In this document: piece by piece, positions 23,225 through 29,709 of the stretch
Layout: the number at the start of each line of letters is the position of its first letter
Position numbering within the stretch: the stretch's first letter is position 1
Source: Candidatus Zhuqueibacterota bacterium
GTDB lineage: Bacteria > BS750m-G25
Length of the DNA stretch: 29,709 nt
Direction: 5' to 3'
Assembly (NCBI GenBank): GCA_016783505.1
Contig: JADHWK010000027.1
Span: 1-29,709, forward strand
Translations under genes and position numbers: made by a program
The notes under the pieces: model-generated
Seen by the model: the letters and a program-made list of their open reading frames with translations, nothing else
What the model was told of the DNA's origin: nothing
Databases searched by the model: none

Positions 23225-24103
23225 ATGATTCATTCCATGACCGGTTTTGGGCGGGGTGAAACCGCCCGGGGGGATATTCGGGTGTCCGTTGAGATTCGGA
23301 CGGTAAACAACCGTTTCCTGGATATTCAGCCCAGATTGTCCCGGCCCTTGACCGCCCGGGAGGATGCTATACGCGATCAGATCCGGACCAAGATTCATCG
23401 GGGCACGGTGAACATATCGGTGAATCTGAATGCTGAGAATGGGCAAGATGGCTGGTCGGTAGATCTTTCCTTGGCGGAACGCTACGTCGAACTTTTAAAT
23501 CAGCTTCGGAGGGTCTTAAACGTAAAGGATGAGATTACCCTTTCCCATCTTGTGCCCCTGAGTGAGAAATTCCTGGTATATCAGGAGCCGGAGGCCAGCG
23601 GGGCCAGGGTCTGGGGAGCGGTTCGGATCGCCCTAAGGGTTGCCCTGCAATCGGTCATCAAAATGCGACGGGAGGAGGGAAGAGCTTTAGCCCAAGATAT
23701 GAGAAGCCGCATTCAGCTTATGGCTCGGTGGCTGAATAAAATTGAGCAGCTAACCCAGAAAACTTCACAAGAGCGTTATCAGAAGCTCGAGCAGAGAATA
23801 AAGAAACTGACGGAAGGGGTAAACCTAGACCCAAACCGGCTCTATCAGGAGGTGGCCCTGCTGGCGGAGCGGAGCGACATCTCTGAGGAATGCGTTCGGT
23901 TGAAGAGTCATTTGCGACTTTTCTTAGATACCTTTAAAGAAAAAGGACCCGTAGGGAAACGGCTGAATTTTATCCTCCAGGAGATGAATCGGGAGGTTAC
24001 CACCCTCAGCGTTAAGGCCGGGGATGCGGCCGTATCCCACTTAGCCATCGGTCTGAAGGAAGAGATCGAAAAGATCCGGGAACAGGTTCAGAACGTGGAA
24101 TAA
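23225..24103 (+). CDS. yicC: YicC-family endoribonuclease
   Basis: 292 residues, normal length. The start MIHSMTGFGRGE is the family hallmark, followed by VEIRTVNNRFLDIQPRLSRP. The C-terminal DUF1732 part contains RLYQEVALLAERSDISEECVRLKSHL and ends KRLNFILQEMNREVTTLSVKAG followed by EEIEKIREQVQNVE. E. coli YicC is an endoribonuclease that affects small-RNA stability. The yicC-gmk-rpoZ order is conserved across many phyla. It is the first gene of the operon. Confidence 0.93.
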   Translation: MIHSMTGFGRGETARGDIRVSVEIRTVNNRFLDIQPRLSRPLTAREDAIRDQIRTKIHRGTVNISVNLNAENGQDGWSVDLSLAERYVELLNQLRRVLNVKDEITLSHLVPLSEKFLVYQEPEASGARVWGAVRIALRVALQSVIKMRREEGRALAQDMRSRIQLMARWLNKIEQLTQKTSQERYQKLEQRIKKLTEGVNLDPNRLYQEVALLAERSDISEECVRLKSHLRLFLDTFKEKGPVGKRLNFILQEMNREVTTLSVKAGDAAVSHLAIGLKEEIEKIREQVQNVE

Positions 24104-24201
24104 AGTATAATCAAAATCCCGGAAATTGCCTACGGCCTGTCCCCAGATCGTTCCGATAGGGAACACTGACCGAAGGTTCACCGTAGCAAAAAACCACTGA
24201 A

Positions 24202-24256
24202 TTGTTGATTGTTAACCCGCCTGCTAAGACTTAGCGGGCAGGTTGCTGATTGTTAA
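24202..24256. repeat. 15-bp hairpin flanked by TGATTGTTAA direct repeats
   Basis: AACCCGCCTGCTAAG (24214-24228) pairs with CTTAGCGGGCAGGTT (24230-24244) with two G-T pairs and a single-base centre. TGATTGTTAA lies on the left edge (24206-24215) and again on the right (24247-24256). Variants of the word (GCAATTAGCAATCAG) continue on the opposite strand to 24293. No T run follows. Confidence 0.65.
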
Positions 24257-24321
24257 AACCTAGGCTCCAGTAGCAATTAGCAATCAGTAATCATTTCAGT
24301 ATCATTTGGTGTTTTCCGAAT

Positions 24322-24927
24322 GTGAGTTTAATCTTGACATTGACAAAAAAAAAGTCTGGTCATTTGGTGGTTTTATCATCCCCCTCTGGAGGGGGAAAGA
24401 CCACTATTATCCGGAAATTAATGACAAGAAATAAGGCCTTCGGCTACTCTGTTTCGGTAACTACCCGCCCCCCAAGGGAAGGGGAACGGGATGGAATAGA
24501 CTACTGTTTTTTGAATAAAGAGGAGTTCCATAAGAAAAGAGTGCGGGGGCAACTCATTGAATGGGAGAACGTTCACGGTCATCTTTACGGAACCCCCCAG
24601 GAACCGGTGGAGAGAATGTTAAAAGGGGGGAGGGTGGTTCTCTTGGATGTGGATGTTTTCGGGGGGATCAGTATTAAGAAAAGATATTCTGATACCCTGT
24701 TGATATTCGTCAAACCTCCCAGTCGGGAGTCCCTCAAGGCCCGACTGAGGGGAAGGGGTAGCGAAAGCGAATTGGAGATTGAAAATCGCTTGCGTCGGTT
24801 GCCCACCGAGTATCAAAGGGCTTCTGCATATGACCTTGTGGTGGTTAATAAAAAACTGGATCATACGGTTGAAGAAATTTACGGTCATCTGTTCCGATTG
24901 GGATTTATCAAGGAGAATAATGGATAA
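24322..24927 (+). CDS. gmk: Guanylate kinase
   Basis: 201 residues. It converts GMP to GDP with ATP. P-loop SSPSGGGKTTIIRKL (about residues 19-33), GMP-binding VTTRPPREGERDGIDYCFL, then HGHLYGTP, VVLLDVDVFGG, IFVKPPSRESLKARLRGRG, and the lid ENRLRR. The start is GTG 24322; TTG 24334 or 24340 are possible since the first 12 residues are not conserved and no clear ribosome binding site is seen. rpoZ overlaps its last codons (ATG 24920). Confidence 0.95.
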   Translation: MSLILTLTKKKSGHLVVLSSPSGGGKTTIIRKLMTRNKAFGYSVSVTTRPPREGERDGIDYCFLNKEEFHKKRVRGQLIEWENVHGHLYGTPQEPVERMLKGGRVVLLDVDVFGGISIKKRYSDTLLIFVKPPSRESLKARLRGRGSESELEIENRLRRLPTEYQRASAYDLVVVNKKLDHTVEEIYGHLFRLGFIKENNG

Positions 24928-25204
24928 AAAGATTTTTTCCAAGGAAGATTTTGAGGATTTATCTGAAAACATCTATGAGGCAGTGATGGTTGTCGCCCAG
25001 CGGGCCCGCCGGATCGGGAAGGATCAGAAGGATCAAATTGAGCAATTCCTGGGCGAAATGGAGACCGATGGTGAGGAGAACACCGGGACGGTCCTAGATG
25101 AAAAATTAAAAAATGAAATTTTAAAAATGAAAAAGCCTACCGTGTTGGCCATAGAAGAAATGCTCGAGGGCGAACTGAAATATAGCTACAAAGGTCAATC
25201 TTAA
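24920..25204 (+). CDS. rpoZ: RNA polymerase omega subunit
   Basis: 94 residues starting MDKKIFSKEDFEDLSENIYE. Core omega pattern: YEAVMVVAQRARRIGKDQKD, then KKPTVLAIEEMLEGELKY at the end. Omega helps fold and assemble beta-prime and is part of the ppGpp-binding site in many bacteria. ATG 24920, inside the end of gmk, has AAGGAG 5 bases upstream, which fixes the start; the open frame extends further upstream without homology. It is coupled to gmk and followed 2 bases later by coaBC. Confidence 0.9.
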   Translation: MDKKIFSKEDFEDLSENIYEAVMVVAQRARRIGKDQKDQIEQFLGEMETDGEENTGTVLDEKLKNEILKMKKPTVLAIEEMLEGELKYSYKGQS

Positions 25205-25206
25205 TC

Positions 25207-26409
25207 ATGCTGGCAGGGAAGAAAGTTTTGATGGGATTAACGGGCAGCATCGCTGCCTATAAGGCAGCCCTGGTGGTACGGGAGTTGAAGCTGTTGGGCG
25301 CCCAGGTCAAGGTGGTAATGACCGAACATGGCCAGCACTTCATTACCCCCCTGACCATGGAAATTCTGTCCCAGAACAGGGTTATTACCGGACTTTTTCC
25401 CGCTGGTGAGCGCCGGGAGGTTGAGCATGTCAGTCTGGCCCAGTGGCCGGACCGCATCCTCATCTGCCCGGCCACCGCAAACATTATCGGTAAGATCGCC
25501 CACGGCATCGCCGACGACATCCTGTCCACCATCGTCATAGCCCGGGGTAAAGACGTCATTCTGGCTCCGGCTATGAATGCCCGGATGTATCTTAATCCCG
25601 TGGTTCAAAAAAACATCGCTTATCTTAAAGACCTGGGATACGGTTTTATTGAGCCCGAGGTGGGCGAGTTGGCCTGCGGGGATGAGGCAGTGGGACGGTT
25701 GGCTGATCCCCGAAAGATTATTGATTACCTCTGCTGGGATCTATTAGCGACCACCAAATTGGCGGGCAAAAAAATCCTGGTTACCGCCGGACCAACCCAG
25801 GAACCTTTAGACCCGGTGCGCTTTTTCACAAACCGATCGAGCGGCAAGATGGGATTCGCCCTGGCCCGAGAGGCCTCCTTTCGGGGGGACGAAGTAACCC
25901 TGATAGCGGGTAGGAACAATCTCCCCATCCCCGTTGGGGTTAACTACCGGGGTGTCACCACCACCGCAGAGATGGCGGCGGCGGTGAAAAAAGAATTTAA
26001 AAAATCCGACATCGTCCTTATGGCAGCGGCGGTGGCTGATTTCCGACCTGGGGTTGTTGCCGGGCAAAAGATAAAAAAGGAAACATCCCCCACAACCCTG
26101 AAGTTCGTGAGGACAGAGGATATTCTGGCCCATCTGGGAGAAGTTAAAAACGAGAAGCAAATCCTGGTCGGGTTTGCCGTGGAGACGGAGAATGAGGTGG
26201 GAAACGCCAAAAAGAAATTAGAGGGGAAAAATTTAGACCTGATCGTGGTTAATAATCCCCTGGTGGAGGGGGCCGGCTTTGGGGAAGAAACAAATATCGT
26301 CAAGCTTATTGACCGGTCAGGAAAGGTAGAAGAATATTCAAAGATGAGTAAGCAGGAGGTGGCGAAGGTAATTTTTGAAAAGTTAGAGAAATTGCCCGAT
26401 AGGGATTAA
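25207..26409 (+). CDS. coaBC: Bifunctional phosphopantothenoylcysteine decarboxylase / phosphopantothenate-cysteine ligase
   Basis: 400 residues. The N-terminal flavoprotein CoaC (about 1-180) has GLTGSIAAYKA, the active-site His in VEHVSLAQWPD, the PxMNxxM substrate clamp APAMNARMYLNP, and the catalytic Cys loop ELACGDEAVGRL. The C-terminal CoaB (about 186-400) has VTAGPTQEPLDPVRFFTN then RSSGKMGFALA, AAAVADFRP and ILVGFAVETE. It catalyses steps 2 and 3 from pantothenate to CoA. The intact active-site His and Cys predict both activities. It follows rpoZ directly, a common arrangement. Confidence 0.96.
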   Translation: MLAGKKVLMGLTGSIAAYKAALVVRELKLLGAQVKVVMTEHGQHFITPLTMEILSQNRVITGLFPAGERREVEHVSLAQWPDRILICPATANIIGKIAHGIADDILSTIVIARGKDVILAPAMNARMYLNPVVQKNIAYLKDLGYGFIEPEVGELACGDEAVGRLADPRKIIDYLCWDLLATTKLAGKKILVTAGPTQEPLDPVRFFTNRSSGKMGFALAREASFRGDEVTLIAGRNNLPIPVGVNYRGVTTTAEMAAAVKKEFKKSDIVLMAAAVADFRPGVVAGQKIKKETSPTTLKFVRTEDILAHLGEVKNEKQILVGFAVETENEVGNAKKKLEGKNLDLIVVNNPLVEGAGFGEETNIVKLIDRSGKVEEYSKMSKQEVAKVIFEKLEKLPDRD

Positions 26410-26440
26410 CCTACCAAGAAAGCTAGGATTGGTGTGGATA

Positions 26441-27184
26441 ATGAGAGAATCGAATTTATCAGAAGTTGTTGATTTAACCCAGAGATATCTATCCCAACTG
26501 AAGGAACTGGGTGAGGAGGAAATCTTCCTGAACCGCGACTTAATTGCTAGCCTATCACACCTAAGACCCGAGTCGGCTTCCGACCTTTCTAAATTTTACC
26601 GTCAAATCAAGGATTGCCAACTATGTCCCCTGAGTAGAACGAGAACCAACTTAGTCTTTGGAGTCGGTAATCCGGCGGCGGGGATGGTTCTGGTTGGGGA
26701 GGCCCCGGGCCGGGATGAAGATTTACAGGGAGAGCCCTTTGTGGGACGGGCGGGCCAATTATTGAACAAGATTTTGAAGGCCATTGATTTTGAACGGGCC
26801 GATGTCTATATTTGTAATATTCTAAAATGCCGCCCCCCGGGAAATCGGGATCCCCTGCCTGATGAGATCGAGGCCTGTAAGCCCTATTTGCTGCGACAAC
26901 TGGAAATGATCAAGCCCCAGGTAATCCTGGTTCTGGGACGGGTGGCCGCCCAGGTTCTGCTTAAAACCAGTTCGGATTTAGGTAAGTTAAGGGGTAGAAT
27001 TCATCTATTCGGGAACAGTAAGCTGGTGGTGACCTACCATCCGGCAGCCCTATTGCGCAATCCGCGCTTGAAGCGCCCAGCCTGGGAGGATGTGCAACTG
27101 GCAAGGCGGGTTTACGACGGGATGGAACCCGAAGGGGCGGATGATGAGGAAATAAGTTTGTTCCGGCCACATAAAAATATTTAA
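26441..27184 (+). CDS. Family-4 uracil-DNA glycosylase
   Basis: 247 residues from ATG 26441; TTG 26429 or GTG 26432 would add 3-4. It excises uracil from DNA. The [4Fe-4S] ligands appear as CQLCPL, CRPPGNR and the Cys of EACKPYL. Motif A is GEAPGRDEDLQGEPFVGRAG, and motif B is VVTYHPAALLRNP. An N-terminal helical extension of about 45 residues precedes the core. The C-terminal end after EISLF (RPHKNI) differs from a second copy of this 3' end at 28692-28817, where it reads EISLFE. The present last codons may therefore have been changed by the insertion that follows. Last gene of the yicC operon. Confidence 0.93.
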   Translation: MRESNLSEVVDLTQRYLSQLKELGEEEIFLNRDLIASLSHLRPESASDLSKFYRQIKDCQLCPLSRTRTNLVFGVGNPAAGMVLVGEAPGRDEDLQGEPFVGRAGQLLNKILKAIDFERADVYICNILKCRPPGNRDPLPDEIEACKPYLLRQLEMIKPQVILVLGRVAAQVLLKTSSDLGKLRGRIHLFGNSKLVVTYHPAALLRNPRLKRPAWEDVQLARRVYDGMEPEGADDEEISLFRPHKNI

Positions 27185-27298
27185 ATACTAAACCCTGAGA
27201 TTAATTTTGTAAGGAGATTTTTAATATCAAGACACGTTCAAGTTAATAATAAGTTCGGCGCGCGGCAAAAGCAATGAGTAGAAAGCACAATCGTTACT

Positions 27299-27800
<502 letters not shown>

Positions 27801-28013
27801 CATGCGATTTTAGACTGCGTTGTGGTGTGGGGATCGATTTTGTCATGGGAATAGCGTGCCTAACCCCCACTTTAACCAACAGCCCTATCGCGCGCAAATC
27901 TTTGATAGCATCGAAGGAATGGATGAGGAGCAGCTGCAAAGAGGTTGATGAGTTGAATTCATTAAATTTAACTAAATGCTGGGGATAATAATTATGGTTG
28001 AAAGGAGGAGTAA
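27801..28013. other. Spacer between the two toxin-antitoxin modules
   Basis: No recognisable gene. A 47-codon open stretch from ATG 27845 has no family pattern. The last bases carry the strong GAAAGGAGG ribosome binding site of the next gene. Confidence 0.4.
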
Positions 28014-28220
28014 ATGAACCAGTATGTGACCGATACGCGGGTGAAAAAGGGCCGGGTGGCATTGAAAGATGTACCATTTTCTGATGATAGTGAAGTCAAA
28101 GTGGTGGTGATCCCCAAAGCAAACATCTCGAAAATGTCGTTCCAGACCGTGCAAAAATTAACACAACCAATCACTGGGAATCTTTCTGATGATGTTGTGT
28201 CCGAAAGAGAGGACAGATGA
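28014..28220 (+). CDS. Probable antitoxin of the adjacent PIN toxin
   Basis: 68 residues: MNQYVTDTRVKKGRVALKDV, SEVKVVVIPKANISKMSFQTVQ, ITGNLSDDVVSEREDR. The N-terminal beta-rich half ending VKVVVIPK resembles small VapB/AbrB-like antitoxins, and the C-terminal part should wrap the toxin. Position is the best evidence: strong GGAGG before the ATG, and an ATGA overlap with the PIN-domain gene, as in vapBC operons. Confidence 0.65.
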   Translation: MNQYVTDTRVKKGRVALKDVPFSDDSEVKVVVIPKANISKMSFQTVQKLTQPITGNLSDDVVSEREDR

Positions 28221-28678
28221 ATGTTTTTGTTGACACCAGTGCCTTTGTCAAATTATATCACCACGAAGCGGGGACGGAGACGTTGTTTAATTTTCTATAC
28301 CGACACTCGGAAGATCTTATCTTGTCCATTGCTGATATTACCGTGATTGAGTTGCATTCAGCGTTTTTGCGGCGAGTTCGCATGGGTGAGATCGCTGTTC
28401 AGATAGCGCAATCCGTGTTCACCGCGGTGGACAAAGATTTAAAGTTCATCAATAGTATCGAATTAGATACACCGGCCAAGCAGATGGCAAGGAAACTGCT
28501 TGATGAAGTAGCTCCCACTAAAAATTTGCGGACGTTGGATGCCTTGCAACTTGCCGCGGCAATCTTGGAAAATCATATCTTGCCAATTGATTACTTCGTT
28601 TCGGCGGATGGGCGTTTGTTAGACATCGCTGCCGAGTATTTTGATACGTTTAATCCAGCGAAGGAGAGTCTTGTATAA
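28217..28678 (+). CDS. vapC: PIN-domain ribonuclease toxin (VapC family)
   Basis: 153 residues. The four acidic PIN positions are visible: Asp6 in VFVDTSAFVKLY, Glu in TVIELHSAFLRR (about 46), Asp in RTLDALQLAAA (about 115), and the Asp of FVSADGRLL (about 133). VapC toxins cut tRNA or rRNA and are held inactive by VapB. Nothing looks truncated, so this pair should be functional, unlike the brnT upstream. Its stop is 14 bases before the duplicated UDG 3' end. Confidence 0.88.
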   Translation: MNVFVDTSAFVKLYHHEAGTETLFNFLYRHSEDLILSIADITVIELHSAFLRRVRMGEIAVQIAQSVFTAVDKDLKFINSIELDTPAKQMARKLLDEVAPTKNLRTLDALQLAAAILENHILPIDYFVSADGRLLDIAAEYFDTFNPAKESLV

Positions 28679-28691
28679 TTTTTTGATAAAT

Positions 28692-28817
28692 ATGGCAGCC
28701 CTGCTGCGCAATCCGGGGTTGAAGCGCCCAACTTGGGAGGATGTGCAATTGGCGCGACGGGTTTATGATGGGCTGGAGCCCGAAGGGGCGGATGAGGAAA
28801 TAAGTTTGTTCGAGTAG
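28692..28817 (+). pseudogene. Second copy of the UDG 3' end
   Basis: 41 codons, MAALLRNPGLKRPTWEDVQL, ARRVYDGLEPEGADEEISLF, then E and a stop, matching the last residues of the UDG at 27043-27163. Homology begins abruptly at GGCAGCCC and stops at TTGTTC on both copies. Fourteen substitutions and one 3-base deletion separate them, so it is not a fresh tandem duplication. The fragment has no active-site motif and should be non-functional. Confidence 0.9.
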
Positions 28818-28840
28818 TTGCAGGACTGCCTTGAGTGGTA

Positions 28841-28859
28841 GACTGCAAGATTTGCAGTC
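28841..28859. repeat. Hairpin to the right of the duplicated UDG end
   Basis: GACTGCAA and TTGCAGTC pair perfectly around GAT. TTGCAGGACTG (28818-28828), starting right after the UDG-copy stop, is shared with the spacer at 22656. Confidence 0.55.
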
Positions 28860-28887
28860 CAATATATGTTAGCTATAGAAGATTGAA

Positions 28888-29580
28888 ATGGATATCGAAG
28901 GAGAAGACAAACAAGAGGTGAAAGAAGGATCTAATGTTTTGACTCTCGCTGATTTTCTAGAATCTATCCCCCCAAATCAGCCTTTCAAAATATCTGATCT
29001 CTCAAAAATTACATATCGATCAAACCTCGCCCGATATGTTGATGAAATTTGCACCCCAGAACTACAGCTCCATTGCCCAAGTGATGTTTGTAATGGACCT
29101 CGATTTTTCCGCTGTATAAATCAATCTGCGCCAATCCTCACTCAACAATCTTATAAGTTCTTATATCTTACATATAGATGCTCAAACTGTCAGAATACGA
29201 CAAAAGTATTCTCGTTAGCAGCGCAAATAGATGAAGAAAAAGAAGCATCTGGTGAATGTTTCAAATTAGGAGAGCTTCCTCCTTTTGGCCCGCCAACTCC
29301 TTCAAGACTAATCACACTAATTGGTCCAGATAGAGATACCTTTTTAAAAGGTAGAAGATGTGAAAACCAGGGATTGGGTATTGGTGCATTCATCTATTAT
29401 CGAAGAGTTGTTGAAAATCAGAAAAACCGAATCTTATCCGAAATAATCAAAGTTTCAGAAAAAATTGGTGTAAAGAAAGCTTCAATTGAAGCTCTAAAAT
29501 CTGCCATAGATGAAACTCAATTTAGCAAAGCTCTTACTATTGCAAAAGATGCTATTCCAGAAAGTTTATTGATTAACTGA
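28888..29580 (+). CDS. Cys-rich protein of unknown function
   Basis: 230 residues, no signal peptide or membrane segment. A probable zinc site is formed by LHCPSDVCNG, FFRCIN and YRCSNCQN (residues about 65-110). It is followed by a conserved-looking segment, KLGELPPFGPPTPSRLITLI, then GRRCENQGLGIGAFIYYRRV and VENQKNRILSEIIKVSEKIG. The layout of an N-terminal zinc ribbon followed by a helical region with GxGAFxYYRRVVE recalls DUF4145/HEPN-like proteins, which occur near restriction and defence genes, but this is only a resemblance. The gene is clearly AT-rich relative to the UDG operon and stands just beyond the duplicated UDG end, so it may belong to the same accessory region. Confidence 0.7.
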   Translation: MDIEGEDKQEVKEGSNVLTLADFLESIPPNQPFKISDLSKITYRSNLARYVDEICTPELQLHCPSDVCNGPRFFRCINQSAPILTQQSYKFLYLTYRCSNCQNTTKVFSLAAQIDEEKEASGECFKLGELPPFGPPTPSRLITLIGPDRDTFLKGRRCENQGLGIGAFIYYRRVVENQKNRILSEIIKVSEKIGVKKASIEALKSAIDETQFSKALTIAKDAIPESLLIN

Positions 29581-29626
29581 CACAATCCTCTTTCATTATT
29601 GCACAGTGCATTAAGCGAAGGAGTTC

Positions 29627-29709
29627 ATGACAAAACTGACGACGAATGTCTTGAAATTGCCGGAAGCGTTCGGGTTGTCTTGGCAGAGCTTTCAGAAAGA
29701 CTTTCTCAA
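29627..29709 (+). CDS. Start of an unknown gene, cut by the window edge
   Basis: ATG 29627 follows GAAGGAG by 5 bases and opens MTKLTTNVLKLPEAFGLSWQ, then SFQKDFL, open to the last base. Only 27 codons are visible and I do not recognise the family. It is GC-richer than the preceding gene. Confidence 0.5.
   Translation, partial: MTKLTTNVLKLPEAFGLSWQSFQKDFL

Noticed and set aside
24779-24919. An rpoZ start far inside gmk (the frame is open from 24779).
   Set aside because: The extension has no omega similarity; ATG 24920 has AAGGAG and begins the conserved protein.
27845-27988. A 47-codon ORF between the two toxin-antitoxin modules.
   Set aside because: No ribosome binding site, no family pattern and mixed composition; treated as spacer.

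Overview
The window looks like a chromosomal contig from a Gram-negative bacterium of the FCB superphylum (Bacteroidota/Chlorobiota/Calditrichota/KSB1-like candidate phyla). The evidence is a secreted protein ending in a type IX secretion (T9SS) C-terminal sorting signal (1795-4725), a PorV/PorQ-family outer-membrane protein (21664-22632), LptE and LapA/LapB-type envelope genes, and conventional TTGACT-N17-TATATT-like promoters. I cannot name the species.

Layout. Positions 1-1256 (minus) hold the 5' part of a secreted propeller/FG-GAP protein that runs off the left edge. A sigma-54-type promoter (1416-1431) precedes a small double zinc-ribbon gene and a large T9SS cargo protein with 14 Ycf48-like propeller repeats. 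Next come a terminator, tRNA-Gly(CCC), a MazF-like remnant and purD. An AT-rich overlapping DUF4160/DUF2442 pair follows, then an NAD-dependent sugar epimerase, an RNase Z-like metallo-hydrolase, a receiver-less sigma-54 activator, lptE, a TPR protein, a solitary leuD-like gene and a frameshifted repeat lipoprotein.

The middle holds coaE (with a substituted P-loop lysine), miaB, lapA, lapB, a SPOR-domain protein, mutS, a candidate small RNA, and the PorV-like gene. After a 590-nt palindrome-rich spacer comes a compact operon: yicC, gmk, rpoZ, coaBC and a family-4 uracil-DNA glycosylase (UDG). Gmk, omega and CoaBC link nucleotide supply, transcription and coenzyme A synthesis; coaE, 10 kb upstream, encodes the last CoA step.

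The right end is accessory. A 1.5-kb island carries a brnT gene with an in-frame stop, an intact BrnA-like antitoxin, and an intact antitoxin/PIN-toxin pair. It lies between the 3' end of the UDG gene and a second, about 88% identical copy of that 3' end, the arrangement left by insertion into a gene 3' end. Beyond it are an AT-rich Cys-rich protein of unknown function and the start of another gene cut by the window edge.

The spacers are unusually structured. Several contain quasi-palindromic islands of short repeated words, each with its own word; others contain small perfect palindromes, including four in a row with two-base centres at 22669-22779. One word island reaches into lptE and encodes part of its signal peptide.
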